Shown here one piece after another: positions 36,637 through 44,852 of a stretch of 64,000 bases of DNA (position 1 is the first letter of the stretch; the number at the start of each line of letters is the position of its first letter). The notes under the pieces are model-generated. The model saw only the letters and a list, made by a program, of their open reading frames with translations, did not search any database and was not told the origin of the DNA. The DNA is from Leucobacter chromiireducens subsp. solipictus. Its GTDB lineage: Bacteria; Actinomycetota; Actinomycetes; Actinomycetales; Microbacteriaceae. The position numbers were made by a program, and so were the translations under genes. The DNA is taken from positions 434,001 to 498,000 of the forward strand of contig NZ_QYAC01000002.1 of NCBI RefSeq assembly GCF_016758195.1. The letters run 5' to 3'.

Positions 36637-37680
36637 ATGACAGGCGGTGTGCTCGGCGGCGGTGTGATCTTTGTGGTCGCGGCGCTCCTGTGGGCCGCCG
36701 TGCTCGTACCGGCATGGACTCGCCGCCGCGAGTTCCGTGCCGCAGAGCGGAACGCGATGCGCCTCCAGCGCACGCTCCGGGTCCTCGCGGAAACGGCTGA
36801 GGTGCCGCAGGAACTCACCATCGAAGCGACGGCCCGCGAGGCACTCGCCCACGAGAAACTCCTGCGCACCGCCCAGCGTCAGCAGGAGGCGGAACGCGCG
36901 GCCGATCTCGCGGAAGCTCGCGCCGCGTCCGTGCGGGCAGAGATCCGCGCCCAGGAGATGCGTCGGCGACAGGCCGCCGCCCAGCGTTCGGCACGGCTCC
37001 GTCGGCCCGCCGCTCGCCGCGTTCGTGCGCTCGCGGCCGCAGCCGCGCTCGTGGGGATCCTCGGCTCCCTCGTCGGGATCGGCCTGCTCCTCGCGGGAAG
37101 CGGTGCCGGCGTGCTGATCTGCTCGGCGTTGATCGCGCTCGCCTCCGCCGGCGGGCTCGTCCTGCTTGCACCCGGTCGAGTTCGCGTGCAGCCCATCCAG
37201 GCGGAGCAGGTTCCCACGACCTCCGCCGCACCCGTCATCGCGTCGCAGGCCGAGCCGGTCGCCACCGGAGAAACCGAGGCCGCCGCCGAGGCGCACGCCG
37301 CCGCTCAGCGGGCCGCTGCGGAACGCATCGAGCGTGCACGCTCCCTGGCCCGCAACCGGGCACAGGATCGGGCGGACCAGGCGCGTCCTCAGGAGAACCA
37401 GCCAGACTCCATGCTGCTCCGTGAAGCGCGCGAACAGGTGGCCCGGGATCGCGCCGGCACTTCGGCGTCCGTCCCTCCCGCCGACGAGGCACCGGCGAGC
37501 CCCGCCGCTGCCCCCGCGCCGCGGGCCCAGGTCAGCGCCCCACGCGCCCCGATGTCCGCCGCCGAGGCGCAGCGCGGTGCCGCAGCCCAGCGACTCCGCG
37601 AGATGGGCGTGATCGGGGACACGAGCGAGGGCCTTCCGGATCTCGACGCGGCGCTGCGTCGCCGGCGCAGCGCCGGATAA
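36637..37680 (+). CDS. Membrane protein with coiled coil, GlpR/Rv0996-like position
   Basis: 347 residues: N-terminal TM (about 5-24, GVIFVVAALLWAAVLVPAW), a charged helical region (60-120, Glu/Arg/Ala, likely coiled coil), a TM pair (about 130-175), then a long Ala/Pro/Arg-rich cytoplasmic tail with a conserved end (AQRLREMGVIGD). Start at 36637 has TACAGT (36624-36629) seven bases upstream, so leaderless. Position after galU and a rimJ-like gene matches mycobacterial Rv0996 and the corynebacterial cell-division membrane receptor GlpR; that identity is inferred from synteny and topology only. Confidence 0.7.
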   Translation: MTGGVLGGGVIFVVAALLWAAVLVPAWTRRREFRAAERNAMRLQRTLRVLAETAEVPQELTIEATAREALAHEKLLRTAQRQQEAERAADLAEARAASVRAEIRAQEMRRRQAAAQRSARLRRPAARRVRALAAAAALVGILGSLVGIGLLLAGSGAGVLICSALIALASAGGLVLLAPGRVRVQPIQAEQVPTTSAAPVIASQAEPVATGETEAAAEAHAAAQRAAAERIERARSLARNRAQDRADQARPQENQPDSMLLREAREQVARDRAGTSASVPPADEAPASPAAAPAPRAQVSAPRAPMSAAEAQRGAAAQRLREMGVIGDTSEGLPDLDAALRRRRSAG

Positions 37681-37749
37681 CTGCCCGGCGCAACTCGCAG
37701 GCCCCAATTTCGCAGGAACCCCACCCGGCTGCTACGCTATTTCCCACCA

Positions 37750-37822
37750 GGGTCTGTGGCGCAGTTGGTAGCGCGTCTCGTTCGCAATGAGAAGGTCAGG
37801 GGTTCGATTCCCCTCAGATCCA
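37750..37822 (+). tRNA. tRNA-Ala (anticodon CGC)
   Basis: 73-base cloverleaf: acceptor GGGTCTG/CAGATCC including the G3:U70 pair that identifies alanine tRNAs, D-arm GCGCAGTTGGTAGCGC, anticodon loop TTCGCAA giving CGC, T-arm GGTTCGATTCC, discriminator A. CCA not encoded. Its 3' 13 bases are the start of a repeated block (see repeat). Confidence 0.96.
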
Positions 37823-38029
37823 CTCCGAAAAGCTCCGCTCGGCGGGGCTTTTCCTCGTTTCGGGGAATCGCTCGGGATGGGGAAACGCTGGCGCGTTTCC
37901 GTTGACCATCCCGGGCCCCTCAGATCCACTCCGAAAAGCTCCGCTCCGCGGGGCTTTTCTTCGTTTCGGGGAATCGCTCGGGATGGGGAAACGCTGGCGC
38001 GTTCGCTGTGAGCAACCGCCGCCCCTCAG
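37810..38029 (+). repeat. 106-bp-period tandem repeat of the tRNA-Ala 3' end and its terminator
   Basis: Copies of 88 bases at 37810-37897 and 37916-38003 differ at two positions; each begins with the tRNA 3' segment CCCCTCAGATCCA and contains the terminator hairpin GAAAAGCTCCGC / GCGGGGCTTTTC. Unrelated 18-base linkers separate them. A third copy begins exactly in register at 38022 but only CCCCTCAG (to 38029) remains. Beyond it the sequence changes character. Confidence 0.9.
37830..37856 (+). terminator. tRNA-Ala terminator (first copy)
   Basis: Stem GAAAAGCTCCGC / GCGGGGCTTTTC with one U-G pair, followed by CTCGTTT. A second copy lies 106 bases downstream. Confidence 0.75.
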
Positions 38030-38198
38030 CGTCAAATATTACGGCGAACATTCGAACCTACCCTCGCGGTGTCGCTGGGGAAGATCTTTGATTGAATCCC
38101 TGGGCTTCGTGGCAAGGACTGTCCGGACCGACGCCGGAGCACACAGGAGCCATCCCCCGCGTCAGCCTGCGTAGACACGTGTGGTCTCACGCAGACTA
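38030..38198. other. AT-richer non-coding stretch at the border of an accessory cluster
   Basis: Together with the repeat block this leaves about 375 bases without a gene between tRNA-Ala and the tetR-like stop. I see no ORF, RNA or mobile-element ends here; TCAAATATTACGG near 38031 marks lower GC than neighbours. Confidence 0.6.
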
Positions 38199-38801
38199 TT
38201 ACGAAGCGCCTGCGTGGGGCTCGAGTGCTGCGAGTATCATGTCGCGAAGCGGAGGGAGCAGTTCGTCATAGCTCGCATGTGCCAGCGGGCCGAGAGCTTC
38301 CGTCGTGTGGAGCATGAACACGCCGATTGCTGTCGCCTGGACGAGTTGTGCGCGGAGTCTGCTGTCGGGTACGTGGGGCGGGATGAGTTCGTGGATAAGG
38401 TCGGCCATCTGGTTGAGGGCGCGGACTCGGGCCTGTTCGGTCTCGGCATTTCCGGATGCGCGCAGCAGCAGGAGGAGAACGTCGCCGCCGGGCAGTCCGG
38501 CTGAGGCATCCGTCACTTCGGACGCGATGATCTCGGCCACCGACGTCGGGCTCGCGGCCACGAGTGCGGGCACCTGTGTGGTCGCGAGGGCTTGGGCCAA
38601 ACACTGTTCGAACAGGCTTTGCTTGGAATTGAAGTAGCGGTTGACAAGTCCCACGCTCACGCCGACGTCGCCAGCGATCTCCCTCAGTGTGGTGTTCACG
38701 TACCCTTGGCGGGCGAATCGGCGTGTCGCGGCCGTGAGTAGATCTCGCTTCGTCGCGTGCGCGTCGCGCGACCGGGGTCGTGTCTGGGAGTGTTCGACCA
38801 T
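38199..38801 (-). CDS. TetR-family transcriptional regulator
   Basis: 200 residues. Residues 14-62 form the TetR helix-turn-helix: KRDLLTAATRRFARQGYVN, LREIAGDVGVSVGLVNRYFN. The remaining ~135 residues are the helical ligand-binding/dimer domain with no recognisable ligand motif. It is followed by the SDR gene in the same direction arrangement (both minus) and lies near a TetR-like palindrome at 39723-39738 that overlaps the promoter of the hydrolase. Likely local repressor of the SDR/hydrolase pair; inference. Confidence 0.9.
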   Translation of the reverse strand: MVEHSQTRPRSRDAHATKRDLLTAATRRFARQGYVNTTLREIAGDVGVSVGLVNRYFNSKQSLFEQCLAQALATTQVPALVAASPTSVAEIIASEVTDASAGLPGGDVLLLLLRASGNAETEQARVRALNQMADLIHELIPPHVPDSRLRAQLVQATAIGVFMLHTTEALGPLAHASYDELLPPLRDMILAALEPHAGAS

Positions 38802-38906
38802 ATCGATCCTTCCGCTTCTCGCTTTCCGCGCCGGTCAGCTTCGAGCGTACCGAAGATACTGCCCGAGCTCCCGCGCGGACGGCATCCTCGGTGCGTCTTG
38901 ACGCCG

Positions 38907-39701
38907 TCATAAGGTTTCGCGGGACTGTTCATACACCGTGGCCTGGGCACCGCCGTCGATGAAGATGGTCTGTCCAGTGATATGCGTGTTCTCCGCGGAG
39001 GCGAGCCAGTCAAGGAGCGCCGCGACGGACTCCGGCTCGGCGGCGCCGTTCAGCGGCATCGGCACGCCTTGGAATGCCGCCGCGCGTCCCTCGGGTGTGG
39101 CGAGTGCGGCGGCCATCATCGGGGTGTTGACGACGCCGGGCGCGATCGCATTCAGGGGGATACCGGCACCCGCCCATTCGTCGGAGATCGACTCCCGCCG
39201 GATCCATTCAGACAGTGCGCGCTTGCTTGTGGCGTAGATGACGGCGATGGCCTGGGGCGCGTCGAGACCCTGCGCGAGCGTGGCCACCCGCTTCGTAGCG
39301 GCTTCCTGGTCCTCCCTGAGGATGGCCTGGAGAAGTTCTTCGTCGAACGGATGCGTCACGGAGAACGAGCTGACGGCGACTGCTCTGGGGGCCGGTGACG
39401 ATACCAGCAGCGGGCGGAGACCGCGCAGGATATCCACGGCGCCGAAGTAGTTCACCTGCACCGTCACGGGACTGGGCAGCGTAACTCCGGCGACCGCGAT
39501 GACGGCGTCCAGTCCCCGAGGCGAGAGCTCACGCACGCGCTCAGGAAGCGTGCGGCGGTCCTCGGCGTTGCCGAGATCCGCGATGATGTCGGCTTCACGC
39601 AGGTCGATGCCGACCACAGTGTCGCCCTGTGCTTCGAGTCGAGCCTTGAGGGCTCTGCCGATTCCGGACGAGGACCCGGTGATTGTCACGTGCCGCGCCA
39701 T
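38907..39701 (-). CDS. Short-chain dehydrogenase/reductase
   Basis: 264 residues. TITGSSSGIGRAL (NAD(P)-binding Gly motif), conserved Ser in VAVSSFSV, and catalytic Tyr-Lys in YATSKRALSEW. The C-terminal HITGQTIFIDGGAQATV is typical of classical SDRs. ATG at 39701 is preferred because GGAGGTCGCG precedes it; an ATG at 39722 is possible. Divergent from the esterase gene across an 80-base AT-rich promoter region. Substrate unknown; pairing with an HSL esterase suggests steroid, terpenoid or ester catabolism. Confidence 0.9.
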   Translation of the reverse strand: MARHVTITGSSSGIGRALKARLEAQGDTVVGIDLREADIIADLGNAEDRRTLPERVRELSPRGLDAVIAVAGVTLPSPVTVQVNYFGAVDILRGLRPLLVSSPAPRAVAVSSFSVTHPFDEELLQAILREDQEAATKRVATLAQGLDAPQAIAVIYATSKRALSEWIRRESISDEWAGAGIPLNAIAPGVVNTPMMAAALATPEGRAAAFQGVPMPLNGAAEPESVAALLDWLASAENTHITGQTIFIDGGAQATVYEQSRETL

Positions 39702-39722
39702 CGCGACCTCCTCAGTAGTCAA

Positions 39723-39762
39723 GTGAACGGCTGTTCACATAGTATGTAAACGTAAATATACA
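39723..39762 (+). promoter_or_regulatory. Esterase promoter with overlapping TetR-like operator
   Basis: -35 TTCACA (39734-39739), 17-base spacer, -10 TATACA (39757-39762), 19 bases before the ATG. Palindrome GTGAAC-GGCT-GTTCAC (39723-39738) overlaps the -35, ideal for repression. The region is noticeably AT rich for this genome. Confidence 0.7.
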
Positions 39763-39781
39763 TGCCGCGGGCCTCCCCAGC

Positions 39782-40750
39782 ATGTCCGCGAACGAGTTGA
39801 TGGAGACAGAAGTGCCCACACCCCTCACGCTCGACGATGTCCACGAAGACCTTCGGCCCATGTACGCGCGGCCCGTCGCGCTGCCCGCGAGTGTGCTCGG
39901 CACCGCGGCCGGCCGCTGGCTGATCAACGCGGCGATGAAGTTCACGTTGCGAGCGGATACCACGGGGGTGTCGATCACGACTCGGCCGACCGGATCGACG
40001 ATGTCCCGCGTCTACCTTCCCACCGAGGGCGTCCGCGGGACCGGGGCGCTGCTGTTCATCCACGGCGGAGGGTTCGTGATTGGGCGGGCTGCGATGAACG
40101 ACGCGTTGTGCTGTGAGATCGTGCGACGACTGGGTATCGCGGTAGTGAGCCCGGACTACCGGCTCGCTCCGAAACACCCGTTCCCCACCCCGGTGGACGA
40201 CTGTCACGAAGCGTGGGAGTGGCTGGTCGCCCACGCCGCCGAACTGGGTGTCGATCCGGAGAGAATCGCCGTCGGAGGGCAGAGCGCCGGGGGTGGGCTG
40301 GCTGCGATGCTCGCTCTGAGGCTGCGAACCGCTGCGCGCGTCCGGCCGTCGGCGCAATGGTTGCTGTGCCCGATGCTCGATGACCGTACGGCGGCGAACC
40401 GCGAGCTCGACGCGCAAGGCCATTTCGGGTGGACCAACCAGAGCAATCGGATCGGCTGGCGGTCCTTCCTCGCCACACCCGCCGGCGGCCCCGCGGTCCC
40501 ACTCGGTGCGGTGCCTTCGCGGGAGACCGAGCTTGAGGGACTGCCACCTACCTGGATCGGGGTCGGATCGATCGACCTTTTCCATGACGAGGACGTCGCG
40601 TATGCCGAGGCCCTGCGCGCCGCCGGCGTCCCGGCCACGGTCGTCGTGGTCCCCGGAGCCCCGCACGGGTTCGAGCTGGCGGGCGCGGAGGCGGCTGTCG
40701 TCCGCAACTACATTGACACGGCGGTCGGCTGGTTGGGTAGCTCGGTGTGA
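39782..40750 (+). CDS. Alpha/beta hydrolase, hormone-sensitive-lipase family esterase
   Basis: 322 residues. Oxyanion motif HGGG in LLFIHGGGFVIG, nucleophile Ser in GGQSAGGGLAA, acid Asp in GSIDLFHDED and His in GAPHGFEL: a complete HSL-type catalytic set. SPDYRLAPKHPFP is also characteristic. The first ~60 residues form a helical cap with no signal peptide, so the enzyme is cytoplasmic. Start at 39782 lacks a clear ribosome site. Probably regulated by the adjacent TetR protein. Confidence 0.92.
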   Translation: MSANELMETEVPTPLTLDDVHEDLRPMYARPVALPASVLGTAAGRWLINAAMKFTLRADTTGVSITTRPTGSTMSRVYLPTEGVRGTGALLFIHGGGFVIGRAAMNDALCCEIVRRLGIAVVSPDYRLAPKHPFPTPVDDCHEAWEWLVAHAAELGVDPERIAVGGQSAGGGLAAMLALRLRTAARVRPSAQWLLCPMLDDRTAANRELDAQGHFGWTNQSNRIGWRSFLATPAGGPAVPLGAVPSRETELEGLPPTWIGVGSIDLFHDEDVAYAEALRAAGVPATVVVVPGAPHGFELAGAEAAVVRNYIDTAVGWLGSSV

Positions 40751-40876
40751 GCACCAAGGAAAGCGGCGGTCCTGGCTCGACACGGGGTGCATCGCCACGA
40801 GCGTCCGAAGCATGAACGTCTGCTACTTCTGCGCGAGTGTCGCGATCATCGGCCGGGCCCGCGATACGTTGGCAAG

Positions 40877-41173
40877 ATGACCGGTCCGAAACGCACTCTC
40901 GCGCAACGCGTACTGCGCCTCGCCGGTGGCGTCTGGTGCGTATTCGGTGTCTTCGTCGCAGCTTCCGCCCTCTCCCTGCGACTCGATGTTGCGCGGAACG
41001 CAGCCTTCGGTGCGGTCGCCGCCGTGATCGGCCTCATTCTGCTGCTGTGGTATCCGCGACGCCATGACCGCACAGCGCTTGCTGTTGGATTCATCGCACT
41101 GTTCCTCGGACTGATATTCATCGCCGCCGCGGCCATCCGTGTGTTCTCGGAAGGCTTCGCCGTATTCGGGTGA
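40877..41173 (+). CDS. Small membrane protein of unknown function
   Basis: 98 residues with three predicted TM segments (about 15-32, 41-58, 70-90) and a basic N-terminus (MTGPKRTLAQRVLRLAGG). ATG at 40877 has TACGTT (40865-40870) six bases upstream and no ribosome site, so leaderless. Lies after the esterase; no recognisable family. Confidence 0.65.
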   Translation: MTGPKRTLAQRVLRLAGGVWCVFGVFVAASALSLRLDVARNAAFGAVAAVIGLILLLWYPRRHDRTALAVGFIALFLGLIFIAAAAIRVFSEGFAVFG

Positions 41174-41535
41174 TCACGGGCGACTGCGCCGAGTCTGCGG
41201 TCGTGCGCAGCCCGGTTCGGTCACCCTGCTCGTCGCCGCGACACATTTCGAGCTCCTGTTTCGGCGATGTTCTCTCTTCGCCCGGCATCGCCACTTTCGG
41301 CCGAGCCGCCGTGCATCCCGCCGAGATGCCAATTGAGCGCCCTCCGCGGACGAGACAGCGAGCGAAATGGCAGTCTCGCGCCCGGGGCCCGGGTGTGCGC
41401 ACGGCGGGGTGAGGGTCGTGACGGGCAATTCCCCGCAGCCCCACCCACCTCTGGCATAAATCTCTTTTTGTGGCTAACATCGCTATGGGGCGATGAAAGC
41501 GAAGCGAAACGATGTTGCGCTGAGAATGAGGAGCA
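41174..41535. other. 362-base intergenic region upstream of the CDF transporter
   Basis: No credible ORF: the open frames here lack ribosome sites and domain-like sequence. Near the right end an imperfect AT-containing segment (ATAAATCTCTTTTTG, 41456-41470) and an inverted repeat CATCGC-TATGGG-GCGATG (41478-41495) may form the CDF promoter/operator. Confidence 0.5.
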
Positions 41536-42552
41536 GTGGAATTGGGACTCGGACAGAATCATGATCACGGGGCGGCGACGGCGGGTCAGGGCGGGGTGCA
41601 GACGGCCACCGGGGCGTATCGACGCCGCCTGAGTATCGTGCTCGGCATCTACGCGGCGATCGTCGTGGCGCAGGCCATCGGCGCGTTCGTGACGAATAGC
41701 CTGGCGCTCATGGCCGAGGCGCTGCACATGACGGTTGACGCGAGCGGGATTCTCATCGCGCTGATCGCGACCTTCCTCGCCACACGGAAAGCCAATACGA
41801 AACGCAGCTACGGCATGATGCGCGCGGAGATCGTCGCCGTGCTGATCAACTGCCTGCTCCTGTTCGGCCTGGGCGGGTTCATCCTCTTCGAAGCGGTCGA
41901 GCGGTGGTTCAACCCCTCGGATGTCGCCGGCGGCGGGGTCATCATCTTCGCCGTGGTGGGCCTGATCGGAGCCAGTACCTCGCTCGTACTCTTGAGTCGA
42001 GGCGCCAAGGAGAGCCTCAACGTGAAGGCGGCGTTCCTGGAAGTGATGAGCGACGGGATCGGGGCGGCTGCCATCATCATCTCCGGAGTCCTCAACCTGC
42101 TCTTCGGCTGGAATCAGGGCGACGCGATTGCGGCCGCGGCTATCGGCGTCATCATCCTGCCACGTGCGTTCATGCTCCTCAAACAGGCCATCAACCTCAT
42201 CATGCAGGGGGTGCCGGCCGACATCGAGCTGCCGGAGGTGCAGCGTGAGATCGAGAACACCCACGGGGTGCAGGATCTCCACAGTCTGCACGTCTGGGGC
42301 CTCACCAGCGGCGTGTCCGTGCTGTCCGCGCACATCGTCCCCGATCCGGAGGTGTCACGCGCGGGCAACGACGGGCGCACGCTCGATGCCCTCACCGAGA
42401 GTATGCGCGAGAAGTTCGGGATCGAGCACTGCACCTTTCAGTTCGAGAGCGCCGAACACCTGGCGCATGAGGGTGCCATGCACCGCGACCTTGCGGGGCT
42501 GACCTCGGCGCCCTCGGTGAGCGGAGGAATGCACGTGGGCCACAGCCACTAG
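41536..42552 (+). CDS. Cation diffusion facilitator (zinc/heavy-metal efflux)
   Basis: 338 residues: His-rich N-terminus (GQNHDHG), six TM helices, HMTVDASGILIALIA and EVMSDGIGAAAIIISG providing the H/D-xxx-D metal sites in TM2 and TM5, a cytoplasmic C-terminal domain (VQDLHSLHVWGLTSG) and a His-rich tail (GMHVGHSH). Exports Zn/Co/Cd-type ions using the proton gradient. GTG at 41536 is close to GAGGAG; a TTG at 41542 has better spacing and may be the true start. The next gene is an ArsR-family regulator, the usual partner. Confidence 0.92.
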   Translation: MELGLGQNHDHGAATAGQGGVQTATGAYRRRLSIVLGIYAAIVVAQAIGAFVTNSLALMAEALHMTVDASGILIALIATFLATRKANTKRSYGMMRAEIVAVLINCLLLFGLGGFILFEAVERWFNPSDVAGGGVIIFAVVGLIGASTSLVLLSRGAKESLNVKAAFLEVMSDGIGAAAIIISGVLNLLFGWNQGDAIAAAAIGVIILPRAFMLLKQAINLIMQGVPADIELPEVQREIENTHGVQDLHSLHVWGLTSGVSVLSAHIVPDPEVSRAGNDGRTLDALTESMREKFGIEHCTFQFESAEHLAHEGAMHRDLAGLTSAPSVSGGMHVGHSH

Positions 42553-42622
42553 GGCTCGCCGGGGCAGCCATCGTGTGGGGCCTGCCCCGGCGGTGCGGCC
42601 CGCGCAGCGTAGGATCGAGGTT

Positions 42623-43021
42623 ATGACGACGAACGCTGAATCGGAGCCGCCGCTCGGGCGTGAACGCGCAGAGCACGTCTCCGCGCTGACCCCCGCTGCG
42701 CACCTGTTCCAGAGCTTCAGCGATCCCTCTCGGCTCGTGATCCTGCAGCACCTGCAGCTCGGCGAGCACCGAGTCGTCGATCTGACTCAGCATCTCGGCC
42801 TCTCGCAGAGCACGGTGTCCAAGCACCTCGCTTCGCTCAAGGACGCGGGCCTCGTCATGTCTCGGCCCGAGGGGCGGGCGTCGGTCTACTCGCTGCGGCA
42901 CACGCCGCAGATCCTCGCCCTGTTCGCCGCGGCAGAGCGACTGCTCGAGCTCACGGGCGACATCGTGCAGCTGTGCCCGGTGCACGGCACGGGCGTCGTC
43001 GCGCAGCCCGACGAAGCGTAG
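42623..43021 (+). CDS. ArsR/SmtB-family metal-sensing repressor
   Basis: 132 residues. FQSFSDPSRLVILQHLQLGE, VVDLTQHLGLSQSTVSKHLA (helix-turn-helix) and MSRPEGRASVYSL (wing) are typical of ArsR. A C-terminal VQLCPVHGTG supplies Cys and His as possible metal ligands in the alpha5/C-tail position. ATG with TAGGAT (42610-42615) seven bases upstream: leaderless. Immediately downstream of the CDF gene, so probably its metal-released repressor. Confidence 0.9.
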   Translation: MTTNAESEPPLGRERAEHVSALTPAAHLFQSFSDPSRLVILQHLQLGEHRVVDLTQHLGLSQSTVSKHLASLKDAGLVMSRPEGRASVYSLRHTPQILALFAAAERLLELTGDIVQLCPVHGTGVVAQPDEA

Positions 43022-43109
43022 GGGACACCCGTACTCAACACCCCGGGCGACACACTGCGCGACGCCGCTCCGGGCCGGCCGAGCCGCCGCGCGCGACTAC
43101 ACTGTGCGG

Positions 43110-43730
43110 GTGACATTTGCGCTCTGGATCTCCCTGCTCACCGCCACGGTGGTCATCAGCCTGACCCCGGGAGCCGGGGCGATCAACACGATGGCCAACT
43201 CCCTCACGGTCGGCTGGCGTCGGTCATTCTGGGGGATCGTCGGCCAACAGCTCGCCCTGCTCGCCCACATCCTGATCGTGGCCGCCGGAGTGGGGGTGCT
43301 CGTCGCGCAGACCCCGGCGCTATTCAACGCGATCCGCTGGCTGGGCGCCGCATACCTCGTGTACCTCGGCGTGCGCATGATCCTCGCTCGGCCCACGCCG
43401 GAGGCCGCCGCGCAGGCACCGACCGAGACGAGGAACTGGGAGCTGTTGCGGCGGGGTTTCTGGGTGAACCTGCTGAATCCGAAGGCGATCGTGTTCTTCC
43501 TGGCGTTCTTGCCGCAGTTCATCCGCCCGGCCGAGCCGCTGCTGCCGCAGTACCTGGTGTTGGTGGCGACCGTGGTGGGCGTCGACGTGATCGTGATGTG
43601 GGGGTTCTTCGCAGCCGCGGCCAAACCGTTCCGACGCTTCGCCGCGACGGTGCGCGGGCAGCGTACGCTCAACACCGTGTTCGGGATCCTCTTTATCGCC
43701 GTGGCAGGTCTGCTGGTGTTCCTGCACTAG
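43110..43730 (+). CDS. LysE-family amino-acid exporter
   Basis: 206 residues with six TM helices. SLTPGAGAINTMANSLTVGWRR is close to the conserved N-terminal signature of the LysE/RhtB family, with NLLNPKAIVFFLAFLPQFI in the middle. GTG at 43110 is preferred: TACACT (43098-43103) lies six bases before it. Exports amino acids such as homoserine or lysine derivatives; specificity unknown. Confidence 0.88.
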   Translation: MTFALWISLLTATVVISLTPGAGAINTMANSLTVGWRRSFWGIVGQQLALLAHILIVAAGVGVLVAQTPALFNAIRWLGAAYLVYLGVRMILARPTPEAAAQAPTETRNWELLRRGFWVNLLNPKAIVFFLAFLPQFIRPAEPLLPQYLVLVATVVGVDVIVMWGFFAAAAKPFRRFAATVRGQRTLNTVFGILFIAVAGLLVFLH

Positions 43731-43817
43731 GGCGTGGCGGGCTCGAGCGGCCGGGGACCCCAGGAATGAGACATCCCCGGCGCGCGATCAGAAGCCGCGC
43801 GCCGAGGACGTGTGCAG

Positions 43818-43890
43818 TAGGCCCCGCCGGGCTCGAACCGGCGACCCGCGGATTAAAAGTCCGATGCTCTACCAACTGAGCTAGAGGCCC
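43818..43890 (-). tRNA. tRNA-Lys (anticodon TTT)
   Basis: Minus-strand 73-base cloverleaf: D-arm GCTCAGTTGGTAGAGC, anticodon stem CGGAC/TTCCG-type with loop CTTTTAA giving TTT, T-arm GCCGGTTCGAGCCCGGC. The acceptor has a terminal G-U pair (GGGCCTC with GGGGCCT). CCA not encoded. It separates the LysE gene from the pst region. Confidence 0.92.
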
Positions 43891-44038
43891 CTACCTCTCT
43901 AATCTATCGTGTTTTCCCGGGCGCTCGGTGCACGCGCCGTTCACGCCCCCGGCGTAGACTCGCGGGGTCCGCCACGACACCTGCCCGAGCATCCGCCTCG
44001 GCACTTCCCACCGCCACGAAACACCCATCAGGAGATCT

Positions 44039-44671
44039 GTGACCCGAGAGTACATGCGCCCCGTTCTGCAGCCCGCGACCCAGTTCGACTGGGTGGTGGG
44101 CGCTGATGAGGCGGGCACCGCGCACCGTGTCGCCCAGGAGACCTCTTGGGCGCTGCTGGATCGTGTGCGCGGTGGTGCCGACCCTGAGGTGGTGGAGCGC
44201 GTCGTGCGTCTCGCGTCCGGGGACGGGCTGCACGACGTCGCGGAGCTTTGGGCCTCGCAGTCGGCGCACGCGCTCGCCGGCGTGCTCTGGCGTCTCTACC
44301 TGCTCCGGCGGGTGGTGGACGCGGACCCGGAGGGGGCCGCGGAGCAGTTCCGACGCGGGGCCGAAGCGGCGGCGGCGACGATCGATCCTGTGGTGGCGGG
44401 GGCCGCGGATCCGGTGTCCCCCGCGGCGATCGGAGAGCTGTGCGACACGATCCTGCGTGGCGTCTTCGCGGGGGACCTGGGAGCTGCGCTGGATCGGGCT
44501 GCGAGCTACTGCCGCGTGATGGCGCTCGGTGCGGCCGAGCTTGCGGACACCCGTGACGACCTCGACGACGCACACGCCGCGGAACTCACGACGCGGGCTC
44601 TGCGCTATTCGACGTTCGCGCACGAGCTCCAGGGCGGGGCCCGGCGCTGGCGAGACGGCACCCTCGCGTAG
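44039..44671 (+). CDS. Conserved actinobacterial protein of unknown function
   Basis: 210 residues, mostly helical: TQFDWVVGADEAGTAHRVAQ, LASGDGLHDVAELWASQSAHALAG, GVLWRLYLLRRVV, TILRGVFAGDLGAALDRAAS and YCRVMALGAAELAD. Several of these patches recur in a Microbacteriaceae/Micrococcales family often misnamed RNA polymerase subunit; it has no RNAP motif. GTG start with AGGAG five bases upstream. Stands alone between tRNA-Lys and the convergent pst genes. Function unknown. Confidence 0.7.
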   Translation: MTREYMRPVLQPATQFDWVVGADEAGTAHRVAQETSWALLDRVRGGADPEVVERVVRLASGDGLHDVAELWASQSAHALAGVLWRLYLLRRVVDADPEGAAEQFRRGAEAAAATIDPVVAGAADPVSPAAIGELCDTILRGVFAGDLGAALDRAASYCRVMALGAAELADTRDDLDDAHAAELTTRALRYSTFAHELQGGARRWRDGTLA

Positions 44672-44852
44672 GGTGCCCCGCCGCGTGCCGCGCCCGGCCC
44701 GAAGCCGCAGTGACCGGGAAAAGCGACTGCGGTACACTGGAGGTGCCGGGCCGCAGTAACCCCGGGCTCCAATTTTCGCCGCTTCGAGCGGCCTTCCGCC
44801 GAGAGGCGTTTCTGCGGCTCGGTATTTCTCTGCCCGGGCGGTGCCGCCGGAT

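Noticed and set aside
37810-38029. CRISPR-like array
   Set aside because: Repeats are 88 bases with 18-base linkers and contain the tRNA end and terminator; no cas gene.
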